Origin: Diphasiastrum complanatum
Lineage: Eukaryota; Streptophyta; Lycopodiopsida; Lycopodiales; Lycopodiaceae
Direction of reading: 5' to 3'
DNA: 64,000 bases
Assembly (NCBI GenBank): GCA_029204225.1
Contig: CM055098.1
Span: 15,896,858-15,960,857, forward strand
In this document: positions 25,901 to 34,758 of the stretch, piece after piece
Numbering within the stretch: the first letter of the stretch is position 1
How the letters are laid out: every line of letters begins with the position of its first letter
Program-made: the position numbers and the translations under genes
The notes under the pieces: model-generated
Databases searched by the model: none
Told to the model about the DNA's origin: nothing
The model's input: only the letters and a program-made list of their open reading frames with translations

Positions 25901-28900
25901 CCTTGAGCAAGCTCTCAGATATGCTCAAATCTATGATGATTCAGTGGGTAGGAAGAGGGCGAGACAACAGCCACTTTCTGAGCAGCCTTCTCAGAAAGAC
26001 TTTCAATTTAAAAAGAAATTTTTAAAAAGAAAGAAAGAAGACAAATTTAAAAGTGAAGCCCTTCACTCATACAGCCCTTAAAACCAGATGATTTTGAGAA
26101 AGCCAAACAAGAACGTTTGTGCTTTGTGTGTATGGGCAAGGGACACACAGTCAGACAGTGTCCCAAGGGGCCTTTCACTGAAAAAGATAAGAAAGATAAA
26201 AAACAAGTTCATCTTGTTCAGACTGTATGTTTCCCCAGTGACTCGGCAGCTTCCGAGATCAAAGTGTATCATGAAGATCATGAACACTGTTGCCAGCTGA
26301 CCTCTGCAATGCTAGCGAGACCCTTCAGCTTTGGGCCGCATGACCTAGTACGTATGCATGGGAAAGTTGGTAACCAGTCAGTAAGAGTCATGGTTGATGA
26401 TGGGGCAACCCATAATTTCATCAACCACACCCTGGTTAAAAAGCTTAAACTACCAGAAGTACCTAGTCAGCATAGGTACATAGTTTCATTAGCTAAGGGT
26501 GAAGATGAAAAAATATGGGAAACTATGGTAAGTAAGTTAAATCTTGGTATTCAGGGGTACCAAGATGAAATAAACTTTCAGATAATGCACCTGGATCGAA
26601 CAGACACTGTTCTCGGGAGAGATTGGCTCTACAGTTTAGGACCTTCCCCCCACAGAAACTATCAGGAGAACACCCTCAGCTTTCAGCATAAAGGCCGAGA
26701 GATCCAGTTGCATGGGGAGCATGATGTTCCCAACAGGCCCTATGGTCTGCAGTGCAGAACTCTGTCATCTAATCGGAGACGAAGACCATCAGGTATTCTT
26801 ATGTGACTTTCAGTTTATTCCTGAAGTTTCTATTTCCAGTTCTATTCAGCAGAAAATCAGTAAATTAGAAACTTTATTGTCTAAATTTAAAGATGTTTTT
26901 CCTGAAGATTTGTCACATGGTTTACCACCTAGCAGAGAGGTAGATCATGTATTAAACCTAGTACCAGGTACAGCACCTGTTTCTAAACCTCCATATCGGG
27001 TCATCCGAACAGAGGATGAAGAAATAACGAGGCAGTTAACAGACTATCTTGGGAAAGGCCAAATTCAGACCAGTAGTTCACCATGGGCCTCACCAGTCCT
27101 ATTGGTGAAAAAGGAGGGGTCTATGCGTCTTTGCATAGATTACAGAGCCCTCAATAAAGTCACAATTAGGAATAAATACCCTATGCCTCGGGCAGACGAG
27201 TTGTTTGATCAACTCGACGGGGCTACGTTTTTCAGCAAAATAGACCTCAGATCGGGATATCATCAAGTCCGTATAAAATCGGAAGATGTCTCGAAAACAG
27301 CTTTTAGGATTCGTCACGGTCATTATGAGTTTAAAGTGATGCCATTTGGGCTCACAAATGCTCCAGCTACCTTTATGACCTTGATGAACAGTGTCCTCAG
27401 ACCATACCTGGGTAAGTTTGTAGTCGTATTTTTAGATGACATCCTCGTCTACAGCAAAACGAGGAAGGAGCATCTAAAACACCTCAGAAAGGTGTTTCGA
27501 CTGCTCAGAAAGCATAAGCTTTATGCTAAACAATCCAAGTGTGAATTCTTCGTTGAAGAAGTAGCATATTTGGGTCACATTATCTCTTCAGATGGGATTA
27601 AGATGGACCCAAATAAGGTTAAAGCCATACTCAGTTGGCTGAGACCTCAAAATATTTTGGAACTTCAGATCTTTCTTGGTTTGGCGGGATATTACAGACG
27701 ATTTGTCAAGGAATATGCTCAGATAGCAGTTCCTATGACAAATCTTCTTAAGGGGAAGGGAAAGGAGTTCGTTTGGGAGTCCGCACAATTGGAGAGCTTT
27801 GATGCTCTCAAAACAGCCTTAGCTACAGCACCAGTTTTAAAAGTCGTCGACCCCAATCAACCATTTGTGGTCGAAACAGATGCTAGCGACTTTGCAATAG
27901 GTGCTGTGCTAACTCAGGGTGGACGACCAGTTGCGTTTGAGAGTAAAAAACTCGAGCCAGCTCAGACTAGGTACAGTGCCTATGAAAAGGAACTCTTTTC
28001 TATAGTCCATGCCCTTAAGACTTGGAGGCATTATTTGTATGGTGCCAACTTTGAGGTCCTGACAGACCATGAGAGTCTCAGTTACCTTTGCAATCAACTT
28101 GAGCTTAGAGGTCGGAAAGCTCGTTGGGCAGAGTTGATGCAAGAGTTTGACATGTCTATCAGATATAGGCGTGGAAAATTCAATATAGTAGCAGATGCCC
28201 TTAGCAGAATGCCTATGATAAACGAGCTGAGTTTTACTTAGATTCGTAATGAGTTACTCGAGTCCTTGAGAGGGAAATGCCAGCATGATGCATTCTTCTC
28301 TATTATCTGGAACTCAGTCCAGAACAGACAGTTACAGACTCCAGAACCAGTTCCGGGGGCTGGTGCCAGTTCATCCAAGAATACGGCAGCTTCCGTTGAG
28401 GATGATGATGAGTCCGAGTATACGTCGTCAGATGACGTTGAGGATTCTGAGCCTGTATTACCCAAGCAAACCCCAGTGGTTGAGGGTCAGTTGACTCAAG
28501 GATTCAAATGGAAACAGTATTCCATTCAGGATGAGTACTTGCTCTATAGAGATAGAGTATGTGTCCCCAATTCAGAGGATTATAGGCAGCAGGTCCTATA
28601 TGAATGTCATGACAATCCTAGCGCGGGACACCCAAACATACAGAAGACCTATGAGCTTCTTTGTAGGCAATTTTTCTGGCCCAGTATGAAAAAGGACGTC
28701 CACCAGTATGTAACCAGTTGCCAGAAATGTCAAGTAAATAAAGCAGAGCGTTTAAAGGCGGGAGGGTTGTTGCATCCCTTAGAAATACCAGCTGGCAAAT
28801 GGGAGAGTATCTCCATGGATTTTATAGTAGGCCTGCCTAAAACCCAAAAGGGTAATGACGCTATATGGGTCACAGTTGACCGTCTGACCAAAATGGCTCA

Positions 28901-31900
28901 TTTTATTCCGACCAAAACAACTGTTAGAGCTCCAGAGTTAGCGAGGTTGTTTGTAGACGGGCTATTTAAATTGTACGGTCTACCTTCCAGCATAGTCAGC
29001 GACCGGGACAGTAAGTTTACTGGAGATTGTTGGAGGGCAGTATTCCATCATCTCCATACTAAACTTAATATGAGTACCACCGACCATCCACAGACGGACG
29101 GTCAAACAGAAAGGGTAAATCAAGTGCTGGAGGATATGCTTCGTGCATACGTCAGCAAGAAGCAGACTAATTGGGAGGAGTATCTCTCGATATTAGAGTT
29201 TGATTACAATAGTACCAAACAGTCAGCTACGGGATACAGCCCATTTATGCTGATGTACGGTTTTCAGCCACGCTCACCCACAACTGTAGGGTTTAAACAA
29301 GAAAAAGTTGAAGCAGCCAGAAACTTTTTAGACGACCTAAACCAGATGATAGAACATGCTAAGCGTAGCATTAGACAGTCCCAGGATCGAGCCAAGCATT
29401 ATGCAGATCCACACAGACGGGATGTGCAGTTCTCCACTGGTGAGAAAGTCTACTTTAGAGTCCCAGTTGACTCTAAAACCCTCAAATCAGGAGTGTGTGC
29501 TAAGTTGTCTCCAAGGTATTGTGGTCCCTTTACCATCAGTAGGAGACTAGGCGAGGTCACCTATGAACTAGAACTCCCACACAGGAGTAAGGTTTTTCCA
29601 GTCTTTCATGTAAGTCAGTTACGAAAAGCCTTAACCAGATCAGACAATCTGGTAGGGGACAGTGTTCTAGTTCTCCCATTGGATCCTCAACAACCTCCAC
29701 ATGAACCAGAGGAGATTCTTGATAGTAGAGAGACGCAGACTCGTCATACTCTATACCGAGAATATCTGGTTAAGTGGAATGATCAGCCTGTTGAGAATGC
29801 CACTTGGAAAAGAGGCAGCGTCCTTCGCAAGATTTTTCCAGACTTTGTCTTAAAGGACCAAGACGGTTCTTAAGGGGGAGGGAGTGTTACGAGCTCGTAA
29901 CCAGTGCCGAACCCTAGAGAACACAAATAGGTCAAATACCACAGTCAGGGTCGTGTCCAGCGTACATGACCAACAGGGCAAGACAGTGTGAGTAGTGTGC
30001 CCCAGCACGGTCCATAGCCATGGCGGGCCTAACACAGCCTAGGGACCCTGTCAGCAGGATAGGGCCCCCAGTTGGGTCCCGACGTGCTGTCGGCCACGTC
30101 AGTGCCACGTGGCCGACACTTGGCAGTAGCATGCTACCAGTCCTCACACTGGGCTAGGAGGGGCTTACTCTATATCAGGGAGTAGGCATGGTTGGGTGGA
30201 TCAGTTAGTGTTTGCCCTACTGTGGTGTTAGGATCTATTACAATGACAACGACGACGACGTAAAATGACCCGAACTTGTAAAATAGCAGCAGGTAAAAAT
30301 GGAAAAAGTTCAGGATCAGTAAGATACGAAGTATCAGAAGGTTCACCACGAAAAAGACATGAAAAATGTCACGAGCACGAGTAGTAGCAGGTAATTGTAA
30401 ACAATAAGTAGTAGGCCTAAGTTCTTCCACAATCTGGAAAGGACCTTAGTAATGTGCAGACAATTTCTTAGTAAGAGAACGACCCTGTACAAACTTATGA
30501 TGTGCAAAAGATAAACAACATAAACATACTGGCCCTCAACAAACTCTAAAAAAGATCTATGACAATCAGTCAAGGACTTAAAACGATGTTGAGCTTGCGC
30601 CAAATGTTGTTGTGCTTGCACAATAGAATCATGAGAGTTAGTAAGAAAAGAAGATAAAGTAACAGGAACATTATCAGGAGGGGGTGGAATACCTAGTAGT
30701 AGCAGAGAATATTCATTAGCCAACAAAAATGGAGACACACCTGTGCTGGTACTAACCCAACTATTATAACGGTATTCTGCAAAACACAAATGCTGATCTT
30801 ATCGCAAATGGAACCATCAATCATTTGTGCAAACTCAGCGATATAGGTGCCCCAAGAAAGGATAGCAGCATCATAAGACCAACACCAAGGACTAGGAACA
30901 TGAGCAGAACAACAGTCACGCTTCAATATCCTGGAAGACCAAGTGATATGCCAAGAAACATGAAGCATAAAGACACAAGGTACCCTGAAGGCACGTATCG
31001 CGAGAAGATCATCATGTCAAGAGATCCATAAGGTCCAGGAAAGCAACACATTTTCTAAAAAGACATGATGCATGAAAGCAGTAGCAGCAAATCTAGAAAT
31101 AGTAGAGGCGCCAACGGAGAACTATATCCGAAATACTCATCCGAAGGACCTCATATGGACATACCAAGCTATCAAAGGATGCTGAAAAATTGGATGGAGA
31201 AACGGATCGGGATAGGGAGTAGAAGCTATAACAGTTGGGCTCCCTAGGAGAAGGAACTGCCCCAGAGGTTGGTGTATGTACACGCCAACCTAAGAATTTT
31301 GAGAAGACTCCACAACACCCTAGAGCCTATCCAGGTAAGTCATAATTTCTAATGTGTAGATATTACCAAAGTCTAAGTAGATACTAGATACTAGACTATA
31401 GCGTGTTTGAAGTTTGAACTTAGAAGTCTGAAGTATTACCTATACATAACGGTATGTGAGGACCCAGTGTCAATTAGAGTCAAGACATCTCTACCACACA
31501 GTTGCCCATGCATAACGATTAAAGAGGTACGAGGAAATCGATACATGCATTGCACTGCTCTCGATAATTGTGGCAAAGGAACCAAATCCACCTTTCAAAT
31601 CATCGACAGATTCATCAATCATGGAGCACCTTAAGGTTCTTGCTCAATCTTCAATCTTTATAGGACCAGCCTCTTCAACCTGCAAGCTATAAGTGGTTTG
31701 TGACGGGTTACGTGGACAGTCCTTCCACCTATGCCACCCTAGACTTAGCATTCTTGGGGAAGGCATTGTCCCTCTATTCCTATTAGTTATTAGAAAATGG
31801 CAAGGATTCCAATCCAAGCCTTTCAACCGAATCGATTGGTGCCAAATTAACAAGGGAGGCACTCACATGATTCATGTGATATACCAAATTGGCAAAAGAG

Positions 31901-33640
31901 GCACTCACATATTTCATGCCTCTCACCAACTTGTCGAACTTAAACTTTTTACTTCTAACTTGACTTTTCATTTCATCATCCGTTTTCAACCTATGCCTAT
32001 CTATTCATAGGTCAACTGTTCTAGCAGTGTCACAACAGCTTGTACATGTCATTTCTGCTCCTATCATAGGTTCTTTTTAGCAGCTTTACGGCAGTTTCAG
32101 CGTGATAGTTTTATTTTGAGGTTTCCCATTACTTATGATATCAACTACTACATGTCATTCTGCAGTTCTAATGAAGGGTTTCACTCATGGTCTCCATGGC
32201 TGAACCAGTTTCTGTTTTGAAAGATTGAACTACTTATTGTTGTTTCCACATCATCATAAATTTGGTTTCTATGTCTGGCTTAGGCTCTATTGCTACTGTG
32301 AACATTTGGCATTCATTGTCCTTATGGCTAGCTTCAAATCTACTTGCATGTTCTAAGTCAATTATTGCTACTAAGATTTGGCATTTGTGATCTCAATGAA
32401 TAGCTTGAATCTGGTTGTTTCTCTCAAGCCGTCTATTCCGGCTGATATTCGATGTTCTTGGTGTACAGTTGACTTGGGGCAACTTGTGACTATTCTGTCA
32501 TCTCCTACTGCAGTCACAAGTGACACTCTTGGTTTGTACCGGTGACATGTAATCTCTTTGTATTCAGCAGCTAAGTTTTTATCACATGCTTTCAGGTGCT
32601 TCATGCACATGCTTTTATTTGGCATTCGCGGTTGGTCAGAATGGCAGGGCATCTATTTGTGTAGCAGAGTTATTATGGTATACTACAATCATTTGGTTTA
32701 TATTGATGCTTTTATTTGGCGTTTCTTGGGCCATTTGTACAACATGATTTACAATGAAAAGTTACTGTTTCATTGTTCCAATCTCCTAGTCACTTCTGCA
32801 GCACATAAAGTATCTTTCGTTTGGGCATCAGCATCTTCATTTTTGTGGCATGAACATATTCATTTTTTTGGCATCAGCACTTTCATGTTATAACTTCCAC
32901 ATTCTTGTTATTCTAAAACTGAGGACATAGTAATTTTGAGGGAGAGTCAAAGGCCAAACTTGAACAAGGCTATCCATATGGACCATGCATGTGCACTTGT
33001 TATTATCTATCATTTGGACCATGTCTTTAGGGAATTATTAGAGTCATTTATTGATTCTTTGGCTACTATGTTGCCCATTCTAGAACGGAACACGTTTCAT
33101 TCCGGAACGATGCCCTCAAAAAAAAATAAAAAAATACGTTTTTTTAACAAAGGAATTATTCATATAAAATGCATTTTTTTTATAACGTAAAAAATTTCGT
33201 TCCGACCAGGAATGTTCTGGAACGTACGGAATGTTCAGAACAGAACGTTCCGACCCATTTTGGTCGGAACGGGCTTCTAAGTGAATCCAAAGTAAGCTAT
33301 ATTGGTAAATTTTTACATCATGGAAATTTTAAAGATTTTGCTTCAGGTTGAAATTAAAATTAGTCTACTTCAGTGATGATCTTGAACTGGCATGCTGATA
33401 TTTCTATACTTTTAACAGTACAATAGTTTCGCATGCTGGAGACGGAAACTTCCACACAATTATCTTACTTGATCCACAAAGTGAAGAAGAGTTGAAAGAA
33501 GCGCATCGTCTTGCTGATGAGATGGTGAAGATTGCCCTTGCAATGGAAGGTTGGCTAAGTGAATTTTCTTTTTCCTAATGTTATGGAACCTTTGTTTCTG
33601 TCTTTTGAATGTTTTGACAAAGTTGGGGCTGATTCTCTCT

Positions 33641-33702
<62 letters not shown>

Positions 33703-34758
33703 GGCACGTGCACAGGGGAGCATGGTGTAGGAGTTGGAAAATTGAAGGTATGCATCTCCTTTGTTGTTCAATTTTATTTACATGGCGACAACTAGCTGTT
33801 TTAAGTACAAATTTTTTATTTCTGCATAAGCAATCAATTAACAGTTTCACATTTTAAATCTTTAAATGTAAAGTCTTGGGAACAAAGCTGTATACAATTT
33901 AAAGGCTTAGAGAAAGACAGCCAGGCTAATAAATTCTAGGCTCCAGGTGTTTTACAGGATGTAAACACCCAGAAAACATCTTTGCCTTCTTTGTTCAAGC
34001 CATAAAACAAGGGAAAGTAGGATTATGGGTTGGTAAAATTTTGTAAGGTTAACAAAATCATTGGTCCATGATTAGCAGCAACAGTGCTTCATGGCAAGAC
34101 ACTAGTGCCTCTTTACAGGGAACACAATATTTGAAATGAAATATTTTCCATGTTCTTATGTAGGAGCTAAAGCCCCCGAACAGGGGCATGACTCCCCCAT
34201 GAGGGCACCTGCCCTTATGGGGGCATAAAGCCCTGCCCGGGGGTTTTACCTGGCATAAACTCCAATGAGTTTTTCGTGTATTAGACAGCCCAGGCCATTA
34301 TGGCCATAGTGCCCTGCCCAGGCAGAACTTTCACAAAAACCAGAGGGGTTCAAGGAAAGTTGAATCTTATATCATGTATCGTATGTCTGTTATATGTATC
34401 ATGTATGGTGGTGTTATTTATCAGGATCATAGTCGGCCAGTGGTGAAGTTGGCATTGGCAACTATAGCATCTTAAAGTTGCTACTCCAATTGCATGTTGA
34501 AAATGTAAACAGTTTGGCAATGTGATTTTCGGGGGAATCATTCGTATGAGTATTCTTATTTTGTTCCATTTGCACCAAGTGTCATTGGCAAGTCTACGTA
34601 TCAATTCTTACAGAGCTCGTTGTTTGTGACTTTCTTAGTTTTTGGAGGAAGAGCTTGGACAAGAAGCCCTAATGACCATGGGGAAAATAAAGCGAACCCT
34701 TGATCCCAACAATATCATGAATCCAGGGAAAACTGTACCGCCTGAATTTTGCTACTAA
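7994..34758 (+). CDS. DLD: D-lactate dehydrogenase (cytochrome), mitochondrial, FAD-linked; 3' nine exons
   Basis: Exons read as 7994-8090, 8424-8498, 8858-8966, 10086-10195, 12356-12418, 14060-14139, 33419-33549, 33704-33747 and 34639-34758. All internal junctions are GT-AG, and the joined frame is open for 276 codons to TAA at 34756-34758. Order of motifs: [10 protein letters not shown] and [17 protein letters not shown] (end of the FAD-binding domain), [55 protein letters not shown], then [13 protein letters not shown] and [13 protein letters not shown] (C-terminal FAD-linked oxidase domain with conserved His residues), then [11 protein letters not shown]. This closely matches the plant mitochondrial enzyme, which oxidises D-lactate, passes electrons to cytochrome c and serves methylglyoxal detoxification. 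The N-terminus, transit peptide and promoter are outside the window. GSGGTLG replaces the usual GSEGTLG. The seventh visible exon is preceded by a 19.3-kb intron, yet the coding frame looks functional. Confidence 0.93.
9318..9364. repeat. 21-bp inverted repeat (hairpin) in a dehydrogenase intron
   Basis: Arms 9318-9338 and 9344-9364 match at 20 of 21 positions with a 5-base loop. The surrounding intron (8967-10,085) shows no coding homology; a 140-codon minus-strand frame at 9178-9600 was not recognised. Confidence 0.75.
10415..10538. repeat. Diverged 62-bp tandem duplication
   Basis: Two adjacent units share TGATAT(G/A)TCTCTC, then an ACATAAT(A/G)ATGGGCT block and CTC(C/T)AGTTGAAA. It lies in the intron before the exon at 12,356 and has no apparent coding role. 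Confidence 0.65.
11225..11437 (+). pseudogene. Ty3/gypsy reverse-transcriptase relic
   Basis: The frame from [15 protein letters not shown] to [18 protein letters not shown] follows the Ty3 RT order: the strand around the Y/F-x-D-D motif, the H-x-x-H-L helix, then V-x-YLGH-I-S-x-G-V-x-x-DP. The catalytic aspartates are gone (FIAIYSS where FLDDILVYS is expected). It is a short relic inside the intron 10,196-12,355; the rest of that intron shows nothing recognisable. Confidence 0.6.
13142..13330 (+). pseudogene. hAT transposase dimerisation-domain relic
   Basis: The frame [20 protein letters not shown], then [20 protein letters not shown], matches the hAT C-terminal pattern S-S-x-x-CERNWS-x-F-x-x-IHSKKRNRL-x-x-x-R-x-x-x-LVY-x-H-x-NLR. 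The downstream frame to about 13,550, rich in acidic residues, may be its tail. It sits in the intron 12,419-14,059, the remainder of which appears non-coding. Confidence 0.65.
14721..16032 (+). mobile_element. LINE 3' relic (ORF2 tail and 3' UTR)
   Basis: A frame from 14,721 to 15,374 ends with [20 protein letters not shown]. Past a stop, the frame resumes as [12 protein letters not shown] and [11 protein letters not shown], paralleling the minus-strand copy at 4323-5000. The 3' end at about 15,925-16,032 shares the family 3' UTR and pyrimidine-rich tail. RT is absent, so this is a 5'-truncated or decayed insertion. Upstream residues (about 14,740-15,150) are not recognised. Confidence 0.65.
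16040..16075 (+). repeat. (CCTCT)n simple repeat
   Basis: Several CCTCT units follow the pyrimidine tail of the LINE relic and separate it from the next ORF1 relic. Confidence 0.75.
16330..16922 (+). pseudogene. LINE ORF1-like relic
   Basis: Across two frame changes and one internal TAG the segment gives [47 protein letters not shown] and [17 protein letters not shown]. Each part aligns with the ORF1-like protein at 4999-5658. No ORF2 follows. It is a second insertion next to the LINE 3' relic. Confidence 0.65.
17230..17400. promoter_or_regulatory. Cluster of ACGTGT / CACGTG-type motifs
   Basis: GACACGTGTC, a perfect 10-bp palindrome, occurs at about 17,290 and again at about 17,370; CCACGTGTCC lies between. 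Such ACGTG cores are plant G-box/ABRE-type bZIP and bHLH sites. The host could be an old LTR fragment. Function is inferred only. Confidence 0.35.
17568..17694 (+). repeat. B 5' LTR, left half
   Basis: Matches the middle of the family LTR starting at GTGAGTAGTGTGCCC. The first about 104 bp of the LTR are absent, and the flanking sequence before 17,568 is unrelated. It ends in GCCGA at the A insertion. Confidence 0.85.
17695..18040 (+). repeat. A 5' LTR (346 bp)
   Basis: Begins TGTTACGAGCTCGTAACC and ends GGAACTATTACA. It contains CACGTG in GACACGTGGCC and a CTCTATAT stretch that may serve as TATA. It lacks 12 bp present in the 3' copy. Confidence 0.93.
18042..18054 (+). promoter_or_regulatory. 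A primer-binding site (initiator tRNA-Met type)
   Basis: TGGTATCAGAGCC lies one base after the LTR end; it is the standard plant LTR-element primer site complementary to the 3' end of initiator tRNA-Met. Confidence 0.9.
18055..18843 (+). other. A untranslated leader
   Basis: About 790 bp between PBS and gag with no credible long frame. The last about 170 bp are nearly identical to B's leader, while the earlier part differs strongly in sequence and length from B's (24,136-25,100). Confidence 0.7.
18844..23621 (+). pseudogene. A gag-pol polyprotein with chromodomain, broken
   Basis: The ATG at 18,844 opens 645 codons. Order of domains: Gag capsid-like region (about residues 125-290), [14 protein letters not shown] zinc knuckle (about 345), VDDGATHNF protease site (about 433), RT with FLDDILVYS near 21,180, RNase H ([13 protein letters not shown]), HHCC zinc region (HDNPSAGHP...CQKC), integrase core (MDFIVG, SDWDSKF, then TERVN), GPF module and a C-terminal chromodomain ([16 protein letters not shown]). 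Breaks are TAG at 20,779, TGA at about 20,881, TGA at 21,448, a 1-base deletion near 21,605 and TAA at 22,851. Three of the stops are C-to-T changes relative to B. It would encode replication and integration functions if intact, but cannot here. Confidence 0.9.
23621..23632 (+). promoter_or_regulatory. A polypurine tract
   Basis: AGGGGGAGGGAG abuts the 3' LTR and overlaps the end of the pol stop codon; it is the expected primer for plus-strand DNA synthesis. Confidence 0.85.
23633..23990 (+). repeat. A 3' LTR (358 bp)
   Basis: Starts TGTTACGAGC, ends AACTATTACA, and is followed at once by the GCCGA duplication and B's LTR remainder. Confidence 0.93.
23996..24121 (+). repeat. B 5' LTR, right half
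   Basis: Continues B's LTR from CACTTGGCAGTAGCATG to GATCTATTACA; its diagnostic bases match B's 3' LTR rather than A's. Confidence 0.9.
24123..24135 (+). promoter_or_regulatory. B primer-binding site
   Basis: TGGTATCAGAGCC, same site and spacing as in A. Confidence 0.9.
24136..25100 (+). other. B untranslated leader
   Basis: About 965 bp, no coding frame. It is rich in short repeated phrases such as CAGCGAG and TCAGA, and joins A's leader in near identity from about 24,930 onward. Confidence 0.65.
25101..29873 (+). pseudogene. B gag-pol polyprotein with chromodomain, broken
   Basis: Same domain order as A. Gag is open from 25,101 until a 13-bp deletion near 26,060 shifts the frame. The zinc knuckle and protease (VDDGATHNF) follow in 26,117-26,740. 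A 1-base insertion near 26,738 shifts again. RT ([18 protein letters not shown] at about 27,428), RNase H and the linker are open to a TAG at 28,239, which is CAG in A. Integrase (HHCC, MDFIVG, SDRDSKF, QTERVNQ), GPF module and chromodomain are open from 28,266 to the end. The D-D-E residues of integrase and the two RT aspartates are intact. B is closer to function than A in pol but dead in gag. Confidence 0.9.
29873..29884 (+). promoter_or_regulatory. B polypurine tract
   Basis: AGGGGGAGGGAG immediately before the 3' LTR, identical to A's. Confidence 0.85.
29885..30242 (+). repeat. B 3' LTR (358 bp)
   Basis: Full-length LTR from TGTTACGAGC to GATCTATTACA with a GCCACGTGGC palindrome. It is followed by ATGACAACGACG, the insertion flank. 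Confidence 0.92.
30300..30800 (-). pseudogene. Ty3/gypsy integrase C-terminal relic
   Basis: On the minus strand, [20 protein letters not shown] is followed by [36 protein letters not shown] and, in another frame, [14 protein letters not shown] and [11 protein letters not shown]. This is the end of a Ty3 integrase through its GPF/Y module (compare STGYSPF...ARLY-type order). The family differs from A and B and is oriented opposite to them; it forms the immediate right flank of B. Confidence 0.65.
30970..33078. other. Intronic stretch without recognised genes
   Basis: Only short chance frames are present. A few diffuse local repeats such as TTTGGCATT and GGCATCAGCA occur around 32,300-32,890. 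Nothing coding can be supported. Confidence 0.5.
33080..33276. repeat. GGAACG / CGTTCC inverted-repeat cluster with HSE-like spacing
   Basis: Two blocks rich in GGAAC and GTTCC flank an A/T-rich centre. The right block includes GGAATGTTCTGGAACG and GGAATGTTCAGAACAGAACG, which fit the nGAAnnTTCnnGAAn heat-shock-element spacing. It may be a small hairpin element; regulation is speculative. Confidence 0.5.
33629..33700 (+). repeat. (CT)n microsatellite forming a polypyrimidine tract
   Basis: About 70 bases of CT repeat end directly at the CAG acceptor (33,701-33,703) of the 44-nt dehydrogenase exon encoding the GEHGVG motif. Confidence 0.9.
34168..34248. repeat. GC-rich imperfect palindrome in the last dehydrogenase intron
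   Basis: An arm starting TAAAGCCCCCGAACAGGGGC pairs imperfectly with an arm ending GCCCTGCCCGGGGGTTTTA around a short loop near 34,208. It stands out from AT-rich surroundings and would form a long stem in RNA or DNA. Confidence 0.65.

Larger units (their letters stand above)
17568..30242 (+). mobile_element. Ty3/gypsy chromovirus B (outer element)
   Basis: B consists of a 5' LTR lacking its first about 104 bp and split by element A (17,568-17,694 and 23,996-24,121), PBS, leader, gag-pol and a full 358-bp 3' LTR. The two LTR halves carry B-specific bases (GTGCCACGTGG, GGCAGTAGCATG, GGATCTATTACA) shared with its 3' LTR but not with A. The comparable 253 bp of the two LTRs differ by about five substitutions and one indel. 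Because the 5' end is missing, its own target duplication cannot be read. Confidence 0.88.
14140..33418 (+). other. DLD: 19.3-kb dehydrogenase intron packed with transposons
   Basis: The donor is TG|GTATGT at 14,140 and the acceptor AACAG|TACA ends at 33,418; joining them restores a Cys codon in [13 protein letters not shown]. Contents in order: unrecognised AT-rich DNA (14,140-14,720), a LINE 3' relic, a LINE ORF1 relic, nested chromoviruses B and A, a minus-strand Ty3 integrase relic, then about 2.4 kb without recognised genes. Confidence 0.88.

Noticed and set aside
33460-33850. Several frames with Arg-Glu or Leu-Ser runs on both strands
   Set aside because: They translate the (CT)n tract and overlap true dehydrogenase exons.
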